From Synanceia verrucosa (taxonomy: Eukaryota; Chordata; Actinopteri; Perciformes; Synanceiidae), in contig CM056553.1 in assembly GCA_029721515.1 (NCBI GenBank), positions 14,611,447 through 14,675,446 on the forward strand: a stretch of 64,000 nucleotides of DNA. The letters are read 5' to 3'. The notes under the pieces are model-generated. The model ran no database searches. It worked only from the letters and a program-made list of their open reading frames with translations, and was not told the origin of the DNA. The number at the start of each line of letters is the position of its first letter. Position 1 is the first letter of the stretch. Below are positions 35,899 to 47,847 of the stretch, in pieces. The position numbers and the translations under genes are program-made.

Positions 35899-38289
35899 CT
35901 CAGGAGAACTGTCACAATCTCCAAACGCCTCAGCAAAGTCTGATGGACTTTTTCTCAGAGTCTGGTCAGCAGGCAGTGTGTTGTCATTGTAAGACGTCAC
36001 GAACTTAAAGTCACTGGTTCTAGATCCTGTTGTCAGGTAGGCGTCATAATTGTAAGCGCTGCGTAAAGTCCCTGTTCCATCAACATCTGCGTAATTAGGA
36101 GGGAGATAAGCGCTGGGGATGGCAACTGCTCCATCAAACAACAGTCTGGGCTTTCTCCTGCGACAAAACCTCACACCCAGGATGATGATGATGAAGGTGA
36201 GAAAAAAGGTGGACACAGACACCAGCGCGATGATCAGATAAGAGGTCAGTTTGGAGTTCTTCTCGTCATAAGAAATATCCTTCAGCTCTGGTACCTCAGC
36301 CAAGTTATCAGAGATCAGTAAATACATGGAGCAGGTGGCAGAGAGAGAGGGCTGTCCGTTATCTTTCACTGCCACAATGAGGTTCTGTTTCATGCTGTCA
36401 AACTCAGAAATGTCCCGCTGCGTCCTGATCTCTCCGCTGTGGAGACCGATGGTGAAAAGTCCCGGATCGGTGGATTTGACTATATGATAGGACAGCCAGG
36501 CGTTCTGTCCGGAGTCCGCGTCCACCGCTATCACTTTGGACACCAGAGAGCCTCCGTGTGCAGCTTTGGGGACCAGCTCGGTCATGAAGGAGTTGCCCTC
36601 CGGGGCGGGGTACAGTATCTGAGGAGAGTTGTCATTCACATCCGATATGAAGACACTGACGGTCACGTTGCTGCTGAGCGGAGGAGAACCGTTGTCTCTG
36701 GCCATCACGTGGACTTTAAAACTCCTGAACTGTTCATAATCAAACGACCTCACAGCGTGGACCACCCCCGTGTCTCCGTTAACGGACAGATAGGAGGACA
36801 CCGGGGCACCGTTCACCTCACCAGGTAACAGAGAATAAATCACTGTGCCGTTTTGTCTCCAGTCGGGGTCTCGAGCAGTAACGGAACATAAAGTGGAGCC
36901 AGGTTTGTTATTTTCACTCACGTATGCGCTGTAGGACTGTTCCTCAAACACAGGTGGGTTGTCGTTGATGTCTGCTACAGATAAGTGAACAGTTTTAGAG
37001 GAGGACAGAGGTGGAGAGCCCTCGTCAGTGGCACTGATTGTAATGTTGTAATCAGACACTAGTTCACGGTCCAGTTGTCCTGTGGTCACCAGAGAATAAT
37101 AGTTTTTAATAGAAGGAACCAACTTAAAAGGGACGTTTTGCTGAATGGAGCAGCGGACCTGTCTGTTATTCTCAGAGTCTCTGTCCTGCACGTTAATGAT
37201 GCCCACCTCTGAACCAGGAGACACGTTCTCAGGTATGGGGTTAGTCACTGATTTCAGGTTTATCACTGGAGCATTATCATTCATATCAGTTATCTCAACA
37301 ATTAACGTTGCGTATGAAACTAATCCTAGGCCATCTTTTGCGCTGATCTGCATTTCATACGATGACTCTTTCTCATAATCAATAACTGCAGCGACTCTCA
37401 CTTCTCCCGTTTTGGGATGTAAAGAAAATGTGTTACTGTTTTCATCTGAAACATGATCAAATCCATAGGTAACTTCACTATTTAAACCTTCGTCTGCATC
37501 AGTAGCACTCACTGTGATCACCAATGTATACAGAGGAGAGTTTTCAGGCAGACTGGCTTTATAAACGCTCTGGCTGAACACTGGTACATTATCATTAGCA
37601 TCCAGCACAGTGACGTGAACGACTACAGTACCTGATCTCTGAGGAGAGCCTCCATCAAATGCGGTAAGCAACAACATGATCTCTCTTTTGTCCTCTCTGT
37701 CTAATTCTTTCTCTAAGACCAATTCACAATGTCTCCGTCCGCCAGATTTCGTGTTCACATTTAATTTGAAATTATCGTTATTTTGGAGTGAGTAGCTCTG
37801 AACAGCATTTTCTCCGATGTCTCCATCGTGTGCCTCACCAATAAGAAAATGCGCACCTTTGTCCGCTGATTCCTGTATTTCTATTTTAAGCGCCTCCTCT
37901 TTAAACTGCGGTGAATTGTCATTAATATCTTGAACTCGGATACTAATACGGTGCAGCTCTAAAGGATTTTCCAGCACCAGTTCCTGTTTCAGAACACATG
38001 ATGCCTTTTTCGCACAAAGCCCTTCTCTGTCGATCCTTCCCTGAACAATCAAGTCTCCGGTGTTGAGATTCACACTGCAGTACTTAACACTGTTATCCTC
38101 AGTATCGATACGGGCCTTACGAGCAGACAGTCTGCCGACATCAAGACCCAGATCCTTCGCGATATTTCCAATCACAGATCCATGTTTCATCTCCTCTGGG
38201 ATAGAGTAGCTCAAGTCTCCATAGACGGGGTGGAGGACAAGAAAAACAAAAGCAAGGCCGTAGAGCAGCGATGATCTGCTGCATCCCAT
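35899..38289 (-). CDS. Protocadherin variable exon V7 (subfamily B)
   Basis: The exon encodes 797 residues: signal peptide 1-24 (MGCSRSSLLYGLAFVFLVLH), EC1 25-129, EC2 130-238, EC3 239-343, EC4 344-448, EC5 449-559, EC6 560-682, membrane segment 683-709, tail 710-797. The frame is open for 25 codons above the chosen ATG (38289) but holds no other ATG; the outermost candidate codon is TTG, so the MGCS start is preferred. Phase-0 donor GTAGGAAC after GAG at 35899. Compared with V8, V9 and V11, EC2 starts KEEALKIEIQESADKGAHFL, and EC3 has ENSPLYTL where the others have ENSPLDTL. Private changes are TGVVHAV and SEFDSMK. Confidence 0.94.
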
Positions 38290-38488
38290 CGTTCCCGTAA
38301 TAAAGACCACCACTGTTATCAAGATCTCAAAATATATCAAATATGAAGCCGTGATTTGTTCCAATATACAAAAATCTTCACACTGCTGTCATATGACGAC
38401 GCGTTTTGTCAACTAGGGTACAACAGCAGAACCAGGCTTTAAATTCAATGAGACTGAAGGGAGGAGAATGACCGCACCTTCTCGTTCA

Positions 38489-38512
38489 CTGGTACACACT
38501 GACACCATGAGT
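38489..38512 (-). promoter_or_regulatory. CSE-like promoter element of V7
   Basis: Gene-strand ACTCATGGTGTCAGT, spacer, ACCAG, ending 199 bp upstream of the ATG. The CGCT core is replaced by CAGT and no CpG is left. A TTTAAA stretch (38438-38443) lies about 46 bp farther downstream and could serve as a TATA-like element; that is a guess. Confidence 0.7.
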
Positions 38513-38529
38513 ATTTATCAGGCTATGAC

Positions 38530-40410
38530 AAGTCAGTGGAGGATTGGATACAAAACGTTTCTGCCTCCTTGTGATGTAAATAAAACAAAATGTGTGTTTC
38601 AACCTAAAACTATTCAAACTGTGCCTCCAAAGCAATCCATTGTTTATTAATTATTTATGACATGTTAACATATATAAGCAAGACAAGCAGTAGAAACTGG
38701 CATTGTGTCTTCTGTGAGTTATTAGAAGTTCTTAAAAGTGTTTATGTTTTGGCAAACCAGTTAAAGTATGAAGAAAAGAAATAAGAGCCGCTGAACCATT
38801 TATTTGGTTCCTCTGTGACTGACTGGTGATTACAGATGATTTCAGGAATATAGCATACAAAACAAACAAACACAGTCAAGAAAAAAATAGTCTCTTCCAT
38901 AATATCAACCAAATTGAATGAGTATATAAATTCTACCATAAACAGCGTCTGGAAAACTGTCCAACTTAACAACTTGATAAAATAATGTATCAAGTTCACA
39001 GTCAGGTGGAGGTGAGAAGTAGCACACTGACATGCTGCAACAACAAAGGAAAAAGAAAGGGCTGCTCAGGTCATTAAAATAGTTCAGGTGTCACCTGGTA
39101 GGTAAGCGAAGTCCTGCCTACCACTGAGAGTAGTGGAGAAGGAAGAGGGATTTTGTGCACAAGTATTGAGAGGAGGACAATATAATTTTTGATGAAAGAG
39201 ACAAATTATGGTAATTATCTTATTTTGTGTCATCTGGGCTCGAACTATCCTCATTTTACAAATGATCGTAATGTGAAAAAATAGCATCTTAATGAATGAT
39301 ATCAAACCTACATGAAGAGCCTTTGGAATTAAAATAAAAGTGGTATGGCTACAAGGATTGAGGGCTAACCAGCTGCTACACTTAGGTTTTGAGAATAATA
39401 GTTCTGCTGCAAGTATAAAGGATGCGGAGTGTACAGTTTTGTTTTCACCAGAAAGGGGGTGGGGCATTGTGTTGGTCATTGTGTGGAGCTTTGTCACTGT
39501 GCAGTAAAGTTCCTCTATGAGGAGGCCCTGTGGTCTGAGTTATTGTTGTTGTTATTGTGAGTGACAAACAGAATTGGTGGTGAGGCGGAGAGCTTCCCTT
39601 GTTTGTGTGCAGGAAATGGTCAAATTGAGGACAAAGTGGACTCTGCTGACCTGCTTTTTGGAGCGATGTATGGCCTAACGTATGAAAAATGACAGTTTCA
39701 ACGTCCAGGAAAATAATATTGCCACATTGTTTACTATACTGGAACAGTAAAATGCATGAATACACCACTACCGGACAGGCACTTATCTTGACTTCATTAT
39801 TATTACAAAGAAAAGTGAAATTTGTAAATGATGAAAGTGTGATTAAAATAGTTGCCAAAGAGGTAAAACGTGATAAATCACATATTTTGATGAGAATTAG
39901 TTACAAGAAATAGGTCAAAACATCTGACTGATATTAGTTTTAATAATATTTTCACAAAGATGAAAACAGATAGCAACATCTAGAAGGGAAAAATAGGACA
40001 TATAGTACATTATGAAAAAGCCTGGAAAATTAGGCCTACGTGAAATATGTTTTTGACTCAAGAAAAATACGAGAGAACACATTATTAACAATGCTCAAAT
40101 CACTGAAGACCACAGCATATAAATTAATCACGTCTTCAAACAGTTCAGAGAAAAAGACCCAACTATGATAAAGCTCTAATGGACTGTATCAATATCATTA
40201 ACCAGCAATGACATCTATCAGAATGTCAAGAACAAAGGAGTCCAAACTATGCAGCAAAAATATATTTAAAGAAAGGGGAGAAAATTGGAAATCTATAAAT
40301 TTAAGATATACAGGGCAGAAGTACATTTACTAAATGAAAACTCAGGAGAAAAAAAATAAGAAAACAAAGTGGAGCAGTAAATTATCCCTGAGAAAGCATT
40401 TTGATCCAAC
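38530..40410. repeat. Inter-exon block type B, copy 1
   Basis: Similar to 45757-47560 and, in shortened and more diverged form, to 43365-44350. Open frames inside (39084-39497, 39445-39858) have no recognisable domain, and I treat them as chance. No other gene is seen. Confidence 0.7.
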
Positions 40411-40414
40411 AGAG

Positions 40415-40435
40415 TTCAGCACCATGGACAGAGAA
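40415..40435 (+). promoter_or_regulatory. RE1/NRSE-like site downstream of V8
   Basis: TTCAGCACCATGGACAGAG, a full match to both core halves, 257 bp downstream of the V8 donor. Confidence 0.7.
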
Positions 40436-40691
40436 AATGGAGCAAATTTTAAAAGCTTTCCTTTTCTTCAGCAAAAAAAGAGGATCATTTCAGTATTTAG
40501 AGAACAATTGCGGCAGGATAAAAGCTAACGAAATAACAAGACGAGGGAAATACAATATCTAAAGACAATAGGCACCACGATTCTTAACAAAACTATTATG
40601 AAGTATATTCATCAAATAAACCGTAAATAAAAAAGCTACGGCACCCTCGAAACGATTAACACAAAGTCAATAATGTGAAATGTGATCCTAC

Positions 40692-43082
40692 CTCAGGAGA
40701 ACAGTCACAGTCTCCAAACGCCTCAGCAAAGTCTGATGGACTTTTCCTCAGAGTCTGGTCAGCAGGCAGTGTGTTGTCATTGTAAGACGTCACGAACTTA
40801 AAGTCACTGGTTCTAGATCCTGTTGTCAGGTAGGCGTCATAATTGTAAGCGCTGCGTAAAGTTCCTGTTCCATCAACATCTGCGTAATTAGGAGGGAGAT
40901 AAGCGCTGGGGATGGCAACTGCTCCATCAAACAACAGTCTGGGCTTTCTCCTGCGACAAAACCTCACACCCAGGATGATGATGATGAAGGTGAGAAAAAA
41001 GGTGGACACAGACACCAGCGCGATGATCAGATAAGAGGTCAGTTTGGAGTTCTTCTCGTCATAAGAAATATCCTTCAGCTCTGGCACCTCAGCCAAGTTA
41101 TCAGAGATCAGTAAATACATGGAGCAGGTGGTAGAGAGAGAGGGCTGTCCGTTATCTTTCACTGCCACAATAAGGTTCTGTTTCATGCTGTCAGACTCAG
41201 AAATGTCCCGCTGCGTCCTGATCTCTCCGCTGTGGAGACCGATGGTGAAAAGACCCGGATCGGTGGATTTGACTATATGATAGGACAGCCAGGCGTTCTG
41301 TCCGGAGTCCGCGTCCACCGCTATCACTTTGGACACCAGAGAGCCTCCGTGTGCAGCTTTGGGGACCAGCTCGGTCATGAAGGAGTTGCCCTCCGGGGCG
41401 GGGTACAGTATCTGAGGAGAGTTGTCATTCACATCCGATAGGAAGACACTGACGGTCACGTTGCTGCTGAGCGGAGGAGAACCGTTGTCTCTGGCCATCA
41501 CGTGGACTTTCAAACTCCTGAACTGTTCATAATCAAACGACCTCACAGCGTGGATCACCCCCGTGTCTCCGTTAACGGACAGATAGGAGGACACCGGGGC
41601 ACCGTTCACCTCACCAGGTAACAGAGAATAAATCACTGTACCGTTTTGTCTCCAGTCGGGGTCTCGAGCAGTAACGGAACATAAAGTGGAGCCAGGTTTG
41701 TTATTTTCACTCACATATGCGCTGTAGGACTGTTCCTCAAACACAGGTGGGTTGTCGTTGATGTCTGCTACAGATAAGTGAACAGTTTTAGAGGAGGACA
41801 GAGGTGGAGAGCCCTCGTCAGTGGCACTGATTGTAATGTTGTAATCAGACACTAGTTCACGGTCCAGTTGTCCTGTGGTCACCAGAGAATAATAGTTTTT
41901 AATGGAAGGAACCAACTTAAAAGGGACGTTTTGCTGAATGGAGCAGCGGACCTGTCTGTTATTCTCAGAGTCTCTGTCCTGCACGTTAATGATGCCCACC
42001 TCTGAACCAGGAGACACGTTCTCAGGTATGGGGTTAGTCACTGATTTCAGGTTTATAACTGGAGCATTGTCGTTCATATCTGTGATTTCAATCATCATTG
42101 TTGCATATGAAGCCAATCCAAGACCATCTTTTGCGCTGATCTGTATTTCATACGATGACTCTTTTTCATAATCAATAGTTGCAGCGACTCTCACTTCTCC
42201 CGTTTTGGGATGTAAAGAAAATGTGTTACTGTTTTCATCTGAAACATGATCAAAGCCATAGGTAACTTCACTATTTAAACCTTCGTCTGCATCAGTAGCA
42301 CTCACTGTGATCACCAATGTATCCAGAGGAGAGTTTTCAGGCAGACTGGCTTTATAAACGCTCTGGCTGAACACTGGTACATTATCATTAGCATCCAGCA
42401 CAGTGACGTGTATGACTACAGTACCTGATCTCTGAGGAGAGCCTCCATCAAATGCGGTAAGCAGCAACATGATCTCTCTTTTGTCCTCTCTGTCTAATTC
42501 TTTCTCTAAAACTAATTCCCCGTACTTTCGTCCACCGATCTTTGTCTTTACATTTAATTTGAAATTATCGTTATTTTGGAGTGAGTAGCTCTGAACAGCA
42601 TTTTCTCCAATGTCTCCATCGTGTGCCTCATCCAGCAGAAAAGCTGCACCCTTGACTGCTGATTCTTGTATTTCTATTTTAAGTGATTCCTCTTTAAACT
42701 GCGGTGAATTATCATTAATATCTTGAACTCGGATACTAATACGGTGCAGCTCTAAAGGATTTTCCAGCACCAGTTCCTGTTTCAGAACACATAATGCTTT
42801 TTTCGCACAAAGCCCTTCTCTGTCGATCCTTTCCTGAACAATCAAGTCTCCGGTGTTGAGATTCACACTGCAGTACTTAACACTGTTATCCTCAGTATCG
42901 ATACGGGCCTTACGAGCAGACAGTCTGCCCACATCAAGTCCCAGATCCTTCGCGATGTTTCCAATCACAGATCCATGTTTCATCTCCTCTGGGATAGAGT
43001 AGCTCACGTCTCCATAGACGGGGTGGAGGACAAGAAAAACAAAAGCAAGGCCGTAGATCAGCGATGATCTGCTGCATCCCAT
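40692..43082 (-). CDS. Protocadherin variable exon V8 (subfamily B)
   Basis: The exon encodes 797 residues with the same domain limits as V7 (signal 1-24, six EC repeats 25-682, membrane segment 683-709, tail 710-797). Start at ATG 43082 (MGCSRSSLIYGLAF); the open frame above has no ATG. The donor after GAG at 40692 is GTAGGATC. EC2 starts KEESLKIEIQESAVKGAAFL and continues LDEAHDG; it carries KTKIGGRKYGELVL where V7 and V9 have KSGGRRHCELVL. EC1 has CAKKALC in place of CAKKASC, keeping the cysteine pair. Private changes in the shared half are RSLKVH, VFLSDVND, SLSTTCSM and GDCDCSPE, the last adding a cysteine three residues before the splice point. Confidence 0.94.
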
Positions 43083-43276
43083 CGTTCCCGTAATAAAGAC
43101 CACCACTGTTAACAAGATCTCAAAATATATCAAATATGAAGCCGTGATTTGTTCCAAAATACAAAAATCGTCACACTGATAGGACGAAGCGTTTTGTCAA
43201 CTAGGGTACAACAGCAGAACCAGGCTTTAAATTCACTGAGACTGAAGGGAGGAGAATTACTGCACCTTCTCGTTCA

Positions 43277-43300
43277 CTGGTACACACTGACACCATGAGT
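43277..43300 (-). promoter_or_regulatory. CSE-like promoter element of V8
   Basis: Identical to the V7 element, ending 194 bp upstream of the ATG. Confidence 0.7.
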
Positions 43301-43364
43301 ATTTATCAGGCTATGACAAGATTGCAAACACACGTAAGCCATATATGACTATGACTAACATATT

Positions 43365-44350
43365 TGATACCAGACTGTTCTGCCTCCTTGTGTTGTCAAT
43401 AACATTGTGTTATTCAACACAAAACTATTCAAACCGTCACCAAAACAATCCATTGCTTATGAATCATTACTGACATGTTAAAATATAGACAAAAATAAGC
43501 ATTAAGATGAGGACAATATCATTGTAAATGAAATAGAGAGAAGAGCTGTTTCATATCTTCTTGTATGTAACCTTTGCTCACAATAGGGATTGTGATAGCA
43601 GCACATGAGAAAAAATGATTTAAGTATGATTATAAATTACGTTAAACCGCCTGGAAGATAATTTGAACTCACAATAAAAGTGTTGCGGCTCCAATGATAC
43701 AAGGCTGACCAGCTGTTGTGAAGTCCAGGAAAACAATGCAGCCTCTTTATTGATTATATTGGAACACTAACTGTCAGGAATAAATTATTACCTAATTTGG
43801 GTTGACAAATAAACTAGTTCTACTTGGATCTTTGGGGGAAAAAAAACAATGTTTTGAATTTGAATTAAGAGATTAAATTAATATTTATTTATTTTTTTTT
43901 TATCAGCTGGTGCTTATATTAACTTCATTACCATTGCAAGAGTGCCATGAATATTTGCTAAAGAAGTCAAACATGAAAAAGAATACCTGATCCATCAATT
44001 AAAGTAACCATAACAGAACATCTGACTGACAGTAGGACTGATCATTTTTGCACATGGTTAAAAAAAATAATGTAATCTACCAAGGAAAACAAGACATAAA
44101 TGCTGAATCTTGCAAAAGCCTAGAAAAGGACAGACAATGTGTCAAAAAGTGAGTATCATATTCATTTTTGGTATAAAGTGGAAAACACATTAACAGCCAT
44201 GCTAACATCACTCAAGACCACAGTAGATAAATCAATCACTATAAGCAGAGCAGAGAGAAATACTCAACTATCACAGAGCTGGAGTTTTGCAATATCATCA
44301 ATCCTCAATACAACCCATCAGTGTCAATAACAAAGAAGTCCAAACTATGA
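43365..44350. repeat. Inter-exon block type B, shortened copy without exon
   Basis: The start resembles the sequence just upstream of V7 (CTGCCTCCTTGTG, then AACTATTCAAAC). The rest resembles 39690-40255, ending at GTCCAAACTATG. The last ~440 bp of the unit, including RE1, donor and exon, are absent, although a second copy of the block follows at 45757. Confidence 0.6.
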
Positions 44351-44379
44351 TGTCATTTAACCATCCTGTTACCTTAAGA

Positions 44380-45690
44380 TTAATGAAAATCCTTTATCCT
44401 TAGGGCCAATTTTACCCTTGCAATTTAAAACTTCTGGAAAACGATCATAATGGAAAACTGTCATCCAAGTTTATACGTTAGGTTTACAGGTTTAATTTAA
44501 GTTTCTTTTGTTGAATACCTAAAGGAAGTCTCCCCACCCCTCCTTACTTTTAGATCCAGAATGTTACGTGATTATGGACAAACAAGCAGATCACCATAAC
44601 ACCTCACAGAATATTTAATTCCATGTGTTTGTTGTATGTAATTTTTGTAATGAAAGATTAAATCTGTTCAAGAAAAGTAACATCTATTGTTTGGGGATCT
44701 GTGGGACTTTCGATTATAAAGAAAGGAAAATCACTGTTTCCACCTGTCCCATACATCCAGTACTGTAGCAAGTTTGTCACACTCATCGGTCCTGCTTTGT
44801 TTCTCTGTCATCACTTATGACACATGAGAAAACTTGGGATGTGTTTATAGATATGGTGGCTGGAAGTATTACCCTTCCAGTGTAAGCAGCCCAAAACCTT
44901 GCTGTTGCTTTGCTTTTTAACTTGTACTGTATTGCCAAAATGAACAACCCAAAAATTACTTGAAACTGGGCAAGTCTTTGCACATGCTTCCCTCCAAATT
45001 TTGCATAAAAAAAGTATATCCTTTTCGATTGATGGAGTCAAAAGCTGATTTCATGTCTTGGACATGGAACCATTTTAATGACATTAACCACACTAATTCT
45101 AGCATGTTGTTCAAAAGATGAGATGTGCCATAACAACTTTCCATGTTTGAGAGTTAGTGTTTGCTGGTGGTTGAGAGACAACAGGAGGTATAGCACTAAG
45201 GGTACCATTCTCATCAGAGGACAATGGCTCATAATCAGAGTCCTCCTCAACATTGTCTTTTGTCTCAGACACACACTCCTTTATGTCCCTTTCATGGTCA
45301 AATAGATGTGACAACTCCTCATTGACAGAAAACTTTCCTTCAGAAGTCATTTTCAGTCGAGAGAAAACAGAAAGAGAAATGGTTCACAAGGCTGCTGTGC
45401 AAGCTATGAAACGTTTGCTTCACTCTCCACAGTGTGGGAAATATCAAAGGTCTTGCAAGAATAATGTTTCAGACCCTCCCCTTGTTATATGAACCATCAG
45501 AGATTATCTTACTACTATAGTTATGGTTACGTTATGCTGGGCCCTAAAGATTATCCAGTCACATGTCATAGTGTCTCTAATATTATCCAAACCAAACAAA
45601 ACAAATGTGTGTACCATATTAATATTTCTTAAACTGTATCCACCTAAACAGCCCAGAGTCAAACTGACCCCTCAGAACACAGATGTGTAG
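44380..45690 (-). mobile_element. Possible piggyBac-like transposon remnant
   Basis: The minus strand has an acidic stretch (EEDSDYEPLSSDENG, within 45111-45350), then a SLKWFHVQDMKSAFDSI-type frame (44956-45144), then a broken C-terminal part. The acidic start resembles the N terminus of piggyBac-type transposases. The ends carry GGGCCAATTTTACCC (about 44403) and GAGTCAAACTGACCC (about 45656), which could be decayed terminal repeats. The sequence is interrupted by stops, and the family call is tentative. Confidence 0.3.
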
Positions 45691-45756
45691 AACATGTGTG
45701 CAGGACATATCAGCTGTTAATTTTATGTTAATAAGTTTTCCCAATTAAATTAGTCA

Positions 45757-47560
45757 AGACAGTGGAGGATTAGATAAAAAGCTATTCTGCCTCCTTGTGA
45801 TGTAAAGAAAACAAAATGTGTCTCAACCTAAAACTATTCAAACTGTCTCCAAAGTAATCCATTGCTTATTAATTATTTGTGACATGTCAAAATATACACA
45901 CAAGCTGTACAAGCTGTAGAAACTGGCATGGTGTCTTGTGTATTAGAAGTTCTTAAAAATGTTTTTGTTTTGGCTAACCAGTTAAAGTATGAAGAACAGA
46001 AATAAGAGCCATTGAACCATTTATTTGGTTCCTCTGTGACTGACTGGTGATTACAGATGATTTCAGGAATATAGGACACAAAACAAACAAACACACAGTC
46101 AAGAAAAAAATAGTCTCTTCCATAATATCAACCAAATTGAATCAGATTATAAATTCTACCATAAACAGAGTCAGTGTAACTGCATGGAAAATGGTCCAAC
46201 TTAAACAACAACTGACTAAAAATAATGTGTCAAGTTCACAGTCACATGGAGATAAGAAGCAGCACACTGACATGCTGCAGCGACAAAGGGGAAAAAATGT
46301 CTGCTTCAGGTCATTAAAGTAGTTCAGGTGTCACTTAGGTACAAGTGAAGTCCTGCCTACCACTGAGAGTAGTGGAGAAGAAGAGGACGACAATATAATT
46401 TAGATAAACGAGAGCTATGATGGTAATCATCTTACTTTATGACATCTGGGCTCAAACTATCCTCTTTTAAATAAAAGTGTTATGCTACAAGGATCAAGTT
46501 ATGTTTTGAGAATAATAGAATAATTTTGCTGAAAGGATAAAGGACGCAGAGCATACAGTTTTGTTTTCACCAGAATGAGGGCGGTACATTGCGCTTGTCA
46601 TTGTGTGCAGCTTCGTCACTGTGCAGTAAAGTTCCTGTATGAGAAGTCAATGTGGTCTCAGTTATTATTGATGTTATTGTAAATGAGAAACATAATAGAA
46701 ATGGCAGCGAGGCCAAGAACCTCCCTTGTGTGCAGCAAATGGATAAATTGAAGACAAAGTGGACTCAACGTCAATAAAATCAATACTGCCACTTAATTTA
46801 CTATATTGAAATAGTAAAACGCATGAATACATCACTACCGGATTATGATTGACAAAAAGGTTCTGTTCGGAACTTTGTCAAAAATACAGTATTTGTGAAA
46901 TACCATGCATTTGAATGAAGAGATAGATATAAGACTTACACCTCTTCAATAGTTGTTTTTTTTTTTTTTACTCCATTATTATTACAAAGAAATGTGAAAT
47001 TTGTAAATGACGAAACTGATTAAAACAGTTGCCAAAGAGGTCAAACGTGACAAAGTACATATTTTGATTAGAAACAGTTACAAGATATATGTCAAGACAT
47101 CTGACTGACAGTATAAATTGAGGCATTATTTCATCATTTTCACAAGGATAAAAACAGACAGTAATATCTAGCAAGGATCAAAAAGCCCGGAAAAGGATAG
47201 ACAATATCAGGTCAAATAATGAGTATCATCTTGACTCAAGGCAAATCATGGAGAACACATTAACAATGCTAAAATTACTGAAGACTACAGCAGATGAAAT
47301 AATCACGACTCAAACTGTTCAGAGAAAAAGACTCAACAATGATGAACTTCCAATGGACTGTATCAATATAATTAACCAGCAATGAGCTCTATCAGAATGT
47401 CAATAAAAGCAAAAAGAAGGAGGAGGAAATTGAAAATTTAAAAACGTAAATGTTATACAGTGTTGAAGTAAATTCTCTGAATGGAAACCCAGTAAGAAAA
47501 AAACAACAATGCAACGAAGGAGAGCAGTTAATTATCCCTGAGAAAGCGTTATGATCAAAA
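45757..47560. repeat. Inter-exon block type B, copy 2
   Basis: Collinear with 38530-40410, for example at the GTTTTGGC(A/T)AACCAGTTAA stretch near 38750 and 45965. No gene was recognised in it. Confidence 0.7.
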
Positions 47561-47564
47561 AGAG

Positions 47565-47585
47565 TTCAGCACCATGGACAGAGAA
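47565..47585 (+). promoter_or_regulatory. RE1/NRSE-like site downstream of V9
   Basis: TTCAGCACCATGGACAGAG, 263 bp downstream of the V9 donor, the duplicate of the site beside V8. Confidence 0.7.
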
Positions 47586-47847
47586 AATGGAGCAAATTTT
47601 AAAAGGTTTCCTTCACTTCGGCAAAAGATACGATCATTTCAACATTTAGAGAATAATTCTGACATGATATATCATAACCAAATAACAAGATGAAAGAAAT
47701 ACGCTATGTAAAGAAATTAAGCGCCACGATTCTTAACAAAACTATCAAAGTATATTCATCAAATCCACCGTAAATAATAATAAAAAAAAAGCCACGGCAC
47801 CTTCGGAACGATTAACACAAAGTCAATAATGTGAAATGTGGTCCTAC

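Noticed and set aside
38290..38364. N-terminal extension of V7 (and equivalents in V8, V9, V11) beginning at an upstream TTG
   Set aside because: The 25 extra in-frame codons hold no ATG, and the MGCSRSS start gives a normal signal peptide. The sequence is best read as conserved 5' leader. The same applies to V1 above 4499.
39084..39858. Two overlapping 137-codon minus-strand frames between V7 and V8
   Set aside because: Low complexity, no domain, and the homologous region at 46.4-46.8 kb does not keep the frames open.
45078..45305. Overlapping plus-strand frame in the 45-kb region
   Set aside because: No domain; it overlaps the more plausible minus-strand remnant and is likely chance.
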